From IMG/VR virus record IMGVR_UViG_3300009641_000005, positions 1 through 44,061 of that record: a stretch of 44,061 nt of DNA, one strand, 5' to 3'. Made by a program: the position numbers and the translations under genes. Numbering within the stretch: the stretch's first letter is position 1; every line of letters begins with the position of its first letter. Under the pieces are notes generated by a model. It searched no databases. It saw only the letters and a program-made list of their open reading frames with translations, and was not told the DNA's origin. Origin of the DNA: a virus. Of the stretch, positions 37,154-44,061 are shown one piece after another.

Positions 37154-37779
37154 CCCGGTGTGCCCGCGAGGACTGGTGAACCGGCCTTCCCCCACGGAAT
37201 GTTCATATCGATGATTTGAGTGATCTTCGAAAGGGCAGTGTCCCCTAGCCCTGGATGCAAGACTTGCTGATCAGCGTCGGTGTACTTCCAGGACCGCTTG
37301 CGCAGGATGTCAGCCATCCGACTCTCACAGTTGATCGTGAGCGAGATGGTATCAGGACCCATGTCCGAAGCATCACTGTCGAGTGTCCCTTTCCAGGTCG
37401 GCTCCGGTGGCATCTCAATAGTCTTAGTCTCTGAATTCCAGAACGCCAAAGTGATCTCCACGGTGTGGTCCTGGTAAGCATCGCTCACAATCTGCGCCCG
37501 GATCGTAGGATCAAGTCCATTCACTTTCACCTGGATGCCGGTCGAACCACTATCAAGGGACTCGGTCAGATTTTGAATGCCTACCACGGACCCTATTCCT
37601 ACCCAGGTCTGTCCGCTCCCATCGGTATAATTGTATCTTCCCGTCCATAGATAACGGGGCAGGCTAGGGAAATCAGCGAAGATAAAGATTACCGGCTGGA
37701 TAACGCCTTTGGCAATTAGTGCCAGAGTCTCAACGGTAAGAGTGCGTTCGACCGGGGGAAGTGAAGTGCCCGAGCTCAT
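37150..37779 (-). CDS. 209-aa distal tail protein (DUF2163-like)
   Basis: ATG 37779 overlaps the previous stop as ATGA. The product runs PPVERTLTVETLALIAKGVI, then FPSLPRYLWTGRYNYTDGSG, QTWVGIGSVVGIQNLTESL and EITLAFWNSE. The order TMP, distal protein, DUF2163-type protein, NlpC/P60-type protein, J is common in siphophages with long tails. The phrase R-W-T/S-G-x-Y..Y.G..W.G is typical of such distal tail components. It would help form the adaptor between tail tube and tip. The domain call is by pattern and order, so moderate. Confidence 0.65.
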   Translation of the reverse strand: MSSGTSLPPVERTLTVETLALIAKGVIQPVIFIFADFPSLPRYLWTGRYNYTDGSGQTWVGIGSVVGIQNLTESLDSGSTGIQVKVNGLDPTIRAQIVSDAYQDHTVEITLAFWNSETKTIEMPPEPTWKGTLDSDASDMGPDTISLTINCESRMADILRKRSWKYTDADQQVLHPGLGDTALSKITQIIDMNIPWGKAGSPVLAGTPG

Positions 37780-38405
37780 GGATAGGGAATAGCCTCCTCT
37801 GCACCAAAAGCAAAGCCGGTCATAAACCAATCCTCGCTCCAGGGAAACTTCGGCCAGTCAGTAAGGCGAAAAATTCCATAGGCGTCGGAACCGACATCAA
37901 TAGCCGTGTTAGCAGCTATCCCCCCAACGTTCGGCCAAACCGTCAAAGTAGCTGCCCCTCCCCCACCGGAGTTCACGTCATCGAGCAATTGGTAAAGCCG
38001 ATTGTTAATTGCAATCCAGTCTCCGGCCAGAAGCATCTTCGTAATGCTAGGGGGCCAACCCTTGGTGACCAGATCGCAGCCAGTCTGATTTGCTCCATCC
38101 ACCTCCGGGTGGTAGGAGCCACTTGGAACATAGGACCCCCGCACCGCTGCGGCGACCTCGTCCTGCATATAGAAAGTCCCTTGGATGCCATTGAGCTTGT
38201 GAATGAATGCCATCCACTTTTTGGCCGCCGCCAGTGGCATTGCTTGCACCTTCACACTAGCGAGCCGGATCTGCCCTTCCCAGACGTAGATCTTCCGCGT
38301 CAAGTCGAAAGGATTAATTTGGCGCGCTACGGCCGAGGTCGGGTCCCATTCAAACTCAATGAACCCCGGCGTGTCCGGCAGGTCTAAAGGATAGGTGATA
38401 GGCAT
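37776..38405 (-). CDS. 209-aa distal tail protein downstream of tape measure
   Basis: Starts PITYPLDLPDTPGFIEFEWD, then SAVARQINPFDLTRKIYVWE and MPLAAAKKWMAFIHKLNGIQGTFYM. This opening (Y/L-x-P-x-P...W-x-P-x-S) and the position right after the tape measure fit a Dit-like or other distal tail adaptor of siphophages. It has no membrane segment. A Gly-Gly-Gly-Gly-Ala loop lies near position 150 (DDVNSGGGGAATLTVWPN). The start ATG 38405 is 6 bases beyond the tape measure stop, and its stop is coupled to the next gene. Function is from order and shape. Confidence 0.65.
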   Translation of the reverse strand: MPITYPLDLPDTPGFIEFEWDPTSAVARQINPFDLTRKIYVWEGQIRLASVKVQAMPLAAAKKWMAFIHKLNGIQGTFYMQDEVAAAVRGSYVPSGSYHPEVDGANQTGCDLVTKGWPPSITKMLLAGDWIAINNRLYQLLDDVNSGGGGAATLTVWPNVGGIAANTAIDVGSDAYGIFRLTDWPKFPWSEDWFMTGFAFGAEEAIPYP

Positions 38406-38411
38406 GTGAAA

Positions 38412-41357
38412 TTACCGTTGGACGTTCTTGCGGAAGGTTCCCCCTCGGGCAATTCCATCAAGAACTGCTCGCATGGTCTCCCGTTTGATCTGTTCGGCCT
38501 TGGCATTCAGCTCAGCATGGGACACTCCGCTGGCGAAGTTCTGATTAACGGTGACGGAATGACTTTGCCCCTCGCGGGTCTTGGTCAAGTCAATAACTTG
38601 TTCATCCGGGTGGAGAATAGCGTACATTCCTCCCCGATTGTCCACCCCACCCGATCGGGAGCCGCTAGCAGTAAACCCTCCACCTTCGAAATTGGCAATG
38701 TCGGTTGCTACCATGACCGCCACGTTGGCGTAGCCTAATGCTTCCATCATCGCGGCCATTTCGGGACCCAGGATCGGTCCCCCTTCGGCCAAGGCCTTAG
38801 TCGCGGCCAGCTGAGTCTGGACAATGGCCTGCGCAATCGCGATAGCCTTCTCCATGACGTAGGCAGCCTTGTAAGCAGTGGTACCCTTGGTAGCCAAATT
38901 CTCAAGCCCCGTGGCCAGCGTGGAAGCAGAACTGAGAACGGTCTGATCCATAGTCAGATAGAACTCCTTCTGCTTGTTGGCCAGATCCTGAGTCAGGGTT
39001 AAGATCCTGGAATTGGCGGCCTCGGTAATGCGAACCTTATCTTGAGCAGTGAGGGTGGCCCAGTGAGTGGAATCAGCCTGCTCCTGTCTCCAGAGGGCCT
39101 GTTCATCGGTCAATTGGTTTTTGAGCGCGGTGATGGCGTCCAGCTGTGAACTACCAGTCTTGACTTGGGTATAGGTCCGGAGGAGTTTCTCTCGCGCGGC
39201 AGTGTAGGCATCTGTGCTCATCACCCCGGCTGCGACCTGGGCATCATATTGAGCCTGGGAAATGGTTCCATTCCGAAGCTGCTGGTTATACCGGATTAGG
39301 GTTTCCTGTCCATTGACGTAGGCATCGTCCAGCTGCGTCAAGCTCACCATCGTCTTAGCAAAGGGATCTTCCACCCCGAGGACGTTCAGCTTCTCCATGG
39401 CCATCAGGTACTGAGAAACAGAGACTTGACCCGATCCCAAGGCCTTGTTGAAGTCCAAGACTTTTTGGGCGTTGGTCTCCCAAGCATTGGCAATGGTCTT
39501 GAGCAGTTCCACTGTTTGTGGTAGCTGGCTGGCCCGATGAGTATAGTCCTCGAGAGATCCTCCCGTCAGCCGGATTTGGGTGTTGACCGTCCCCCACGCA
39601 TGGGCCACCCCCGCTGTTCCTGTCACCATGTCATTGACGCTCTTCTCAAAGGCACTGCCCGTGAACTTCCAATTCTGGACCGACTCGATTTGCTTGTCCA
39701 CCTGGTCGAGGGCCATGGTGTACTCGTCCGTCCCGGCCACGAGGTCCTTCTGAAAGTTGAGCCAGTCCTTGGCATAGGTGTCCATGTTCGTCTTGGACTG
39801 GGTGAGCTGATTGTTCAGCGCATCATAATCACTGACCACGCTCGCAATCGCTGCATGAAATTGGGTAGTATCGATTTGAAGCTTCTTAGGCAGAATCTTG
39901 TTGGCCAGCTCGGCCATGTCTGTCAGCCCTTCCAAGAACCCCGCGACTAGGACATCAAGTCCTTCCCGGGCCCCGACGTAGAAGGCGTCAACGATATAGG
40001 TCAGAGCCCCAAAGACCATCTTGGCAGTGAGCCATAGTTCGTTGAATGCCCCCATCAGGGCGATGATGACCTGCTCGCCCATCAAGAAGCCTTCGGTCAG
40101 ATAGCGAACGAGATCGATGACAAGTGAAATTCCTTCGACAAAGGTTTTCTGGGTTTCAGTGAGCTGCTTAGTATGTGCCTGGTTAGAAATAATCGCCGCA
40201 TCGTTATCTGTCCAAGTCTTCAACATTGGGATCAGCAACTTGTTCAACGCTTCCAGAATAGGAACCAATTCCGAACCAAGGGTGATGAATAGGTTGTGGA
40301 CGTTGTTCCACATTTCCTTGGCCTGAGCGTTGAAGGTACCCATCTGGACGTTGGCCACGCTGTCCATTGTCCCGCCGGCATTCTCAAAGTCGGACTGCAT
40401 CTGCCGGATCGCCCCGCTCATTCCAAACAAGGTTTGCATGGCCATGAGTGAACGAGCCTGGAGCCCGAGCATCTGCTCCATTTGTCTTGTCTCCTGTGGA
40501 CTCAGTCCGGCCATCTGTGATTCCAGCATCCCAATGATATCGGCCATGGGCTTCAACCTGCCGGAGGCGTCATAGATGCTCATCCCAAACTGCTTCCAGA
40601 CCTCCGCGTGAGTCGAGGCAGATTGGGTCAGCGACCGAATCATCATGTTCAAGTTGGATGCAGCCGTCCCAGCATCCTTGCCTTGCTGGGTGTATGCCGC
40701 CATGATGGCCAGACCTTCTGTCATCCCTCCGCTCAACATCCGAATCTGCGTTCCAGAGGAAGCCAGGGCCGAAGCAAAGGCCATTTGCGAGCTGTTTCCT
40801 TCCCGAGCAGCTAAGGTGACCGCGTCCGCCACCTCGACCAAATGCTGAGCATCAGTCGCCGCATCTCGACTGGCCATTCCCACCGCTACCTCTGCCCGGG
40901 CCAGCGTCTGGGCAGCGGTCGCAGAGTCGGTGTGCGCGGAGATCGCAAACTGATCTGCGACCGCAATGTCCCGGATGGCCTGAGCGGCATCTTTCCCATT
41001 CTCCTTCAACGCGCCATAGGCCTTGGCCAAATCATCGGCGCTGTTGACCCCATTGTTCGACAGCTCAACGGCCGTGGCTGCCATCTGAATCCTCATTTCC
41101 TCAGTGGCCCCGCTCATGTTAGCGGTTGCGGCCACGAGGTCCTCTTCGAAGTCAGCGTAGGACTTGATTGCGGCCGCTAGCGTCGCCGCTACGATGGCGC
41201 TGATCGCGGTAAACCCATACTCAAATGTTCCGACGATGGTTTCGACTGCTCCAGAGGTAGCGTTCTGGACATCAGTCAGGCCCTGCATGTACTGCCGCCC
41301 ATCGGCGGTCAGAGTCAGGACCAGTGTGCCTAGCGAATCAGCGCCGGCGACAGCCAT
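38412..41357 (-). CDS. tail tape measure protein, 981 aa
   Basis: The longest gene in the window. The N-terminus (LGTLVLTLTADGRQYMQGL) and the SGATEEMRIQMAATAVELSN to MSGGMTEGLAIMAAYTQQGK region match the TP901-1-type core of phage tape-measure proteins: repeated amphipathic helices with AKAYGALKENGKDAAQAI. Long helical stretches follow, with several hydrophobic segments (FEYGFTAISAIVAATLAAAI, AYVMEKAIAIAQAIVQTQLA). In siphophages the length of this protein sets tail length and its ends help DNA entry. It lies directly after the tail chaperone pair. The ATG at 41357 is a few bases before the chaperone stop in the next frame, so translation is probably coupled. Confidence 0.92.
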   Translation of the reverse strand: MAVAGADSLGTLVLTLTADGRQYMQGLTDVQNATSGAVETIVGTFEYGFTAISAIVAATLAAAIKSYADFEEDLVAATANMSGATEEMRIQMAATAVELSNNGVNSADDLAKAYGALKENGKDAAQAIRDIAVADQFAISAHTDSATAAQTLARAEVAVGMASRDAATDAQHLVEVADAVTLAAREGNSSQMAFASALASSGTQIRMLSGGMTEGLAIMAAYTQQGKDAGTAASNLNMMIRSLTQSASTHAEVWKQFGMSIYDASGRLKPMADIIGMLESQMAGLSPQETRQMEQMLGLQARSLMAMQTLFGMSGAIRQMQSDFENAGGTMDSVANVQMGTFNAQAKEMWNNVHNLFITLGSELVPILEALNKLLIPMLKTWTDNDAAIISNQAHTKQLTETQKTFVEGISLVIDLVRYLTEGFLMGEQVIIALMGAFNELWLTAKMVFGALTYIVDAFYVGAREGLDVLVAGFLEGLTDMAELANKILPKKLQIDTTQFHAAIASVVSDYDALNNQLTQSKTNMDTYAKDWLNFQKDLVAGTDEYTMALDQVDKQIESVQNWKFTGSAFEKSVNDMVTGTAGVAHAWGTVNTQIRLTGGSLEDYTHRASQLPQTVELLKTIANAWETNAQKVLDFNKALGSGQVSVSQYLMAMEKLNVLGVEDPFAKTMVSLTQLDDAYVNGQETLIRYNQQLRNGTISQAQYDAQVAAGVMSTDAYTAAREKLLRTYTQVKTGSSQLDAITALKNQLTDEQALWRQEQADSTHWATLTAQDKVRITEAANSRILTLTQDLANKQKEFYLTMDQTVLSSASTLATGLENLATKGTTAYKAAYVMEKAIAIAQAIVQTQLAATKALAEGGPILGPEMAAMMEALGYANVAVMVATDIANFEGGGFTASGSRSGGVDNRGGMYAILHPDEQVIDLTKTREGQSHSVTVNQNFASGVSHAELNAKAEQIKRETMRAVLDGIARGGTFRKNVQR

Positions 41358-41708
41358 TTACTTCCTTTTCTTAGGGGGAGGTTTCTTGGGGGGTTGTCCG
41401 ACGATGGCAGCCCAATTGGCCTTTGAGCGCTGAATATGACGCTGGCGCTTTTCCTCATCGTCTATGTTTTCCTCGCTCGGCTGGGGACCAGGAGCGAAGT
41501 CGAATATGAAGTCCTTCAATGGTGTAGCTTTGTGAGTCGCGGCAGCATAGATCAGCGCAGCAATGCGAGCCAGGTAAAACTCCTGACGCTGCACCACCTT
41601 CAAATCTTCCTGCATGTACTCGCACCATTCGAGGAACTCCGTGCTAGAGGTTTCTTGCTGTAGGCGTTGGAGCGGCATCCCTAGGCGGTCCGCTAACCGA
41701 AACCACAT
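41358..41708 (-). CDS. tail assembly chaperone, frameshift (T) part
   Basis: In frame -1 relative to the gene at 41732-42109, this frame is open from the slippery site (41738-41744) to 41358, so the natural product is a fusion of about 250 aa made by -1 frameshifting. The 116 residues after the first ATG are MWFRLADRLGMPLQRLQQET, then a helix with EFLEWCEYMQEDLKVVQRQE, and end in a Lys/Pro-rich tail (GQPPKKPPPKKRK). RLGMPLxxLQxETSSTEFLEW is the typical T-domain opening of lambda gpT-like proteins. It would bind the tape measure and load tail-tube subunits. It ends directly before the tape measure start. Confidence 0.8.
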   Translation of the reverse strand: MWFRLADRLGMPLQRLQQETSSTEFLEWCEYMQEDLKVVQRQEFYLARIAALIYAAATHKATPLKDFIFDFAPGPQPSEENIDDEEKRQRHIQRSKANWAAIVGQPPKKPPPKKRK

Positions 41709-41731
41709 GCGGCGCTCGCCTCGGTTGCCGT

Positions 41732-42109
41732 TTAGACGTTTTTTGTGGCCGCCTCGATCCGAGCCTGTTCATCCTCCGTGAGGGACAGTCCGCTCAGTTC
41801 CCGGGCCTTGCGGAAGAGAGCGGCCTGCACGCTGGCGGGCCAACCGGCAATGATGTCCTCGGGCACATGATTGCCAGCTGCGTCTACTAACGCCATGGTG
41901 ATCAGCTCAGTCTGATAACCATCGAAGTTGCGAACGATCGGGGTTGCCCGACCCTTCGCATCGAGCTCCATCTTGAGACGTTTGGCGCTTTCGGTGTTGT
42001 AGGCGTCACGCTCCTTGCCAGTCAGTTCGGTGAGCGTGTAATCCTTGCCATCGATCTTGACGGGGACCGACTTGAGGGTCGTGGTGAATTCAAGGTTCTC
42101 GTTTTTCAT
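41732..42109 (-). CDS. tail assembly chaperone (G part), 125 aa
   Basis: The gene has the position and properties of lambda gpG: a small acidic protein right after the tail-tube protein and before the tape measure, ending with a slippery heptamer. The product starts FTTTLKSVPVKIDGKDYTLT, contains LTGKERDAYNTESAKRLKME and FRKARELSGLSLTEDEQARI, and stops after a few residues beyond AATKNV. Without frameshift it ends there; with -1 shift at A AAA AAC it is joined to the T part. No Shine-Dalgarno lies before ATG 42109; the leader is A/C-rich (AACCATAACCACACACAACC). Confidence 0.82.
   Translation of the reverse strand: MKNENLEFTTTLKSVPVKIDGKDYTLTELTGKERDAYNTESAKRLKMELDAKGRATPIVRNFDGYQTELITMALVDAAGNHVPEDIIAGWPASVQAALFRKARELSGLSLTEDEQARIEAATKNV
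41738..41744 (-). promoter_or_regulatory. -1 ribosomal frameshift slippery site A AAA AAC
   Basis: On the minus strand the zero frame reads ACA AAA AAC GTC TAA, so the heptamer A AAA AAC lies in exactly the X XXY YYZ register three codons before the G stop. After a -1 slip the frame continues CGT CTA AAC GGC and stays open through the T part (ATG at 41708 is in that frame). The predicted fusion is about 124 + 10 + 116 residues. Downstream structure is not obvious, but the next bases are GC-rich. This is the tail-chaperone frameshift layout known from many long-tailed phages. Confidence 0.88.
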
Positions 42110-42150
42110 GGGTGTGGTTGTGTGTGGTTATGGTTGCAGGCAGGAATGAA

Positions 42151-42576
42151 TCAGGAACCGGCGACGTAGGCGGGCTTGACCTCAGCCCCGGAGAGGTTGA
42201 GATTGGAGGGAGTCAGCGCCACTTCAGCCGTGGGCAGCTTTCCTTCCTCCAAGGCGCCGAGGGTGAAGCTGTCCAGCCAGCCCCAGAAGGACCAGGTGCT
42301 GTTGTCAGGAAACGTCACCGTGATCAGCTGGTTCTGTCCCACCATTGATAGGCAGGTCTGCAGGACTGCTGGATCATATTGGACGGAGATCTTGCCGTTG
42401 GTGATTGACTTCAACCGCGCAGCCGCCGCCGTCCGGACATCCTTGTTGCGCATCGTGGTTTGGTCGATCATTTTTCCCACGCTCACTCCGGGTGGGGTGA
42501 CGTTGATCTCCTTTAACTTGACAGTGGGTTCGTCGGAGAACCCGATTAGGGTACTGAAGCCATCTTGTAGGAACAT
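42151..42576 (-). CDS. major tail (tube) protein, 141 aa
   Basis: Located between tail terminator and tail chaperones, the usual place of the tube protein. The product begins MFLQDGFSTLIGFSDEPTVK and is rich in beta strands (EINVTPPGVSVGKMIDQTTM, later TVTFPDNSTWSFWGWLDSFT and KLPTAEVALTPSNLNLSGAE). GWLDSFTLGALEEGKLPTAE resembles the F-G-x-V-x-S...G-E-x-A-E end of lambda-type tube proteins. It is small compared with many tube proteins. ATG 42576 has AAGGAG 11 bases upstream; the longer frame to 42630 starts in the previous gene and is rejected. Confidence 0.75.
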   Translation of the reverse strand: MFLQDGFSTLIGFSDEPTVKLKEINVTPPGVSVGKMIDQTTMRNKDVRTAAAARLKSITNGKISVQYDPAVLQTCLSMVGQNQLITVTFPDNSTWSFWGWLDSFTLGALEEGKLPTAEVALTPSNLNLSGAEVKPAYVAGS

Positions 42577-42605
42577 GATACTAGATCTCCTTATTTTGGG
42601 TTTGG

Positions 42606-43058
42606 TTATTCGCTGCTCGTCTCCGTGCAAACGAAAGTGACGTTGACGGTAAATAGGAAGCGCCGCTTAGTCCCGGGTTCAGGCCCTAAGGCCAGCGGCA
42701 CCCCCCGTGAAATAGAAGGAACAGAATAAAGGTAGCTGCCTAGCGTCGTGGTCGCTCCTTTGAGCTTGTCAATAAAGGCGATCACTGCTCCGAGCTTGGC
42801 CCAACCCACGGTATAATCTCGCGCCCTGGTCTTGACCTGAACGGCATAGCGTTCGATTACCTTGCCATCATCCATGAGGCGAGCTTCCTTAATCCCCATC
42901 ACCGCATACACTGCGGCCGCCTCATGCGGGATATCATCCCCATCCGGCATGGCCGAGACGTAGCAAGGCCAGACCGTCGTGTTGTCATTAGGAACGTTGA
43001 CCAGGTCTGGCACAGTCAGGAACAAAGACCGAAGGATAGTGGCGGGAGTATTATTCAT
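42606..43058 (-). CDS. tail terminator / tail completion protein, 150 aa
   Basis: The product starts with a helix (NNTPATILRSLFLTVPDLVN), then WPCYVSAMPDGDDIPHEAAA and YAVMGIKEARLMDDGKVIER, with RYAVQVKTRARDYTVGWAKL GAVIAFIDKL. This is the helix-strand-strand-helix layout of lambda gpU and similar terminators (Q-V-x-x-R-x-x-Y..a...a..i...l). It would end tail-tube growth and join tail to head. ATG 43058 overlaps the upstream stop (ATGA). Order supports it: connector, HK97 gp10-like, terminator, tube. Confidence 0.72.
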   Translation of the reverse strand: MNNTPATILRSLFLTVPDLVNVPNDNTTVWPCYVSAMPDGDDIPHEAAAVYAVMGIKEARLMDDGKVIERYAVQVKTRARDYTVGWAKLGAVIAFIDKLKGATTTLGSYLYSVPSISRGVPLALGPEPGTKRRFLFTVNVTFVCTETSSE

Positions 43059-43504
43059 ACCACAATCTCCTTCTTAATGACATCCCTCAGTTCCTCTGCG
43101 TGATCCAAAGCCGGATCCGAAAGGAACTTAGCTTTCTGCCCTTGACCGCGACTATGGCGGAAGGGTCCGGTCTTAGGCTTCTTGGCCAGCTCCTCGGCAT
43201 AGTTGATATTGAAGAGCTCTCCATGCAGAGCGTCCATATTCTCATGGACAAAAATGGCATACTCGGCGGTGTAGCCAACCTGAACCATGGTTCCCCAACC
43301 CGCTCCAAGCACCCGCACAAAGCCGGAGCCCTTCAGAATGCCATAGTCAACTGGAACCTCTAGCTGGCTGTACCGATACAGCAACAGACCGGCTGCTCGC
43401 AGTCCCCGGTTCAACCCAGCTTGGTGGGCTACCCGCTTCGCTGCCAACTTGGCTAAGGCAGCGTTGAGACTGGAGCGAATGCCAGCGATGTCGGCAATCA
43501 TCAT
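43055..43504 (-). CDS. HK97 gp10-like neck protein, 149 aa
   Basis: The N-terminal helix (AALAKLAAKRVAHQAGLNRG) and the following segment LRAAGLLLYRYSQLEVPVDYGILKGSG fit the HK97 gp10-like family: a long helix, then V-P-V-D-x-G-x-L-x-x-S/G. The end TAEYAIFVHENMDALHGELF with PFRHSRGQGQKAKFL also belongs to the type (Y-A-x-F-V-H-E, later K-F-L). These proteins form the neck between connector and tail. Start: ATG 43504 overlaps the previous stop as ATGA (43501-43504); the next Met is an alternative. Confidence 0.8.
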   Translation of the reverse strand: MMIADIAGIRSSLNAALAKLAAKRVAHQAGLNRGLRAAGLLLYRYSQLEVPVDYGILKGSGFVRVLGAGWGTMVQVGYTAEYAIFVHENMDALHGELFNINYAEELAKKPKTGPFRHSRGQGQKAKFLSDPALDHAEELRDVIKKEIVV

Positions 43505-43854
43505 AGGAAGATCGTGTAAAGGGTCTGAGTATTGCGCAGGTTAGTGACTCGGGCGTGCTGGCGAACTTCAAAGACGCTTGGATTGTTCTTCGGCACAAGC
43601 GGATCAACTAGAGAAGCAAGCGTGCCGAGCATAATCAGGCTCCCGATGACAACGTCTCGATCGATGTAGACAACGGCCGCGCTCACTTGGCGAGTTCCAG
43701 TGTGATCAATAAACTCCTTTGCTTCATCCTGCCAACGACAAGGGATCTGCACCGGTGTCATCACGACCGGCTGACCGTAATCATCGCTAGCCCCATTGGC
43801 GGCTCTCGCCCAAAGCACCGCCTTGTCCTTCAGGAGTTTAGAAATGAAGCTCAT
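43501..43854 (-). CDS. head-tail joining / head closure protein, 117 aa
   Basis: Position between the truncated gene at the right edge and the gp10-like gene suits a head closure (stopper) protein. The product starts SFISKLLKDKAVLWARAANG, then PVQIPCRWQDEAKEFIDHTG and SAAVVYIDRDVVIGSLIMLG, matching the beta-barrel style of small head-completion proteins (x-I-P-C-R-W-x-D; V-Y-I-D-R-D-V). No enzyme motif. ATG 43854 lies 3 bases after the previous stop; its end overlaps the next gene's ATG. Confidence 0.68.
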   Translation of the reverse strand: MSFISKLLKDKAVLWARAANGASDDYGQPVVMTPVQIPCRWQDEAKEFIDHTGTRQVSAAVVYIDRDVVIGSLIMLGTLASLVDPLVPKNNPSVFEVRQHARVTNLRNTQTLYTIFL

Positions 43855-43857
43855 CAG

Positions 43858-44061
43858 TTACACCCCTCCTCCGGGCTGACCTACGTCGGTGGGGTTGTAG
43901 GTAGCTCGACGCGGCGTTCCCAGATGAAAGATGCCGAGGTGAAAGTCGCGCATCCGTCCGGCCTTGTTGTTCTTTGCGGCCAGTCCACCATAGGTATCGA
44001 TCCGCATGGCTGTCTGCCCCCATTGGGTAGCGTCCAACCCGATGTCCACGACCTTTTGCAG
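43858..44061 (-). CDS. C-terminal end of a structural gene, 5' part outside window
   Basis: The open frame enters from the right edge and stops with TAA at 43858-43860; about 67 residues are visible (KVVDIGLDATQWGQTAMRID, then FHLGIFHLGTPRRATYNPTD). No start is in the window, so the first Met seen is not necessarily the start. Located upstream of head-closure genes, it is likely a head or connector protein. No family can be assigned from this fragment. Confidence 0.6.
   Translation of the reverse strand: MQKVVDIGLDATQWGQTAMRIDTYGGLAAKNNKAGRMRDFHLGIFHLGTPRRATYNPTDVGQPGGGV

Overview
This window is part of the genome of a tailed double-stranded DNA phage with siphovirus morphology (class Caudoviricetes). 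The evidence is a tape-measure gene, a G/GT-type tail chaperone pair with a -1 slippery heptamer, a J-like tip protein, a dense replication operon and very tight gene packing with many ATGA stop/start overlaps. There is no integrase, no tRNA and no host-like housekeeping gene. The host cannot be named from the sequence. Both ends cut through genes, so terminase, portal, capsid and possibly lysis genes lie outside.

Layout, in the direction of transcription. Almost everything is on the minus strand, so it reads from right to left. (1) About 44.06-28.7 kb: head-tail connection, tail terminator, tail tube, tail chaperones, tape measure, distal tail proteins, a probable NlpC/P60-like peptidase, tip protein J, then fibre-like and small membrane or structural proteins, including a tandem paralogue pair. 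(2) 27.9-28.7 kb: a small membrane protein and a degenerate receiver-domain protein. (3) 24.76-27.8 kb: the only plus-strand block, with an acetyltransferase followed by an SbcC/SbcD (Rad50/Mre11) system whose ATPase is split into separate polypeptides around the nuclease gene. (4) 24.6-22.1 kb: small unknown genes, a DUF932-like protein and a sigma-70-region-2-like protein. (5) 22.1-16.1 kb: SNF2 helicase, small ribbon-helix-helix-like protein, primase, winged-helix replication protein, DnaB-like helicase, a 59-aa gene and a DNA-binding protein. (6) 16.0-11.0 kb: a DNA base-modification operon: QueD, QueE, FolE, a QueD-like fusion protein lacking the catalytic Cys, a GT-B glycosyltransferase, a DpdA/TGT-like DNA transglycosylase and a small ORF. 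(7) 11.0-0.4 kb: replisome and recombination genes: sliding clamp, uracil-DNA-glycosylase/3'-5' exonuclease fusion, family A polymerase, clamp loader, UvsY-like protein, ssDNA-binding protein with RGRGTD repeats, RecA/UvsX, FEN-type 5' nuclease, a GT-A glycosyltransferase with a C-terminal helix-turn-helix, and a PD-(D/E)xK nuclease. A partial DUF2786 gene runs off the left edge.

How it fits together. FolE, QueD and QueE convert GTP to 7-carboxy-7-deazaguanine (CDG), and a DpdA-like enzyme would exchange a 7-deazaguanine base into DNA. No QueC, which would make preQ0, is visible. The retained products are therefore CDG or something made from it by the Cys-less QueD-like fusion protein, possibly with sugar added by one of two glycosyltransferases. 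This cluster reads straight into the sliding clamp and polymerase genes, so base modification and replication appear co-expressed. The QueC-less modification cluster and the split SbcCD operon are the strongest candidates for undescribed biology here.
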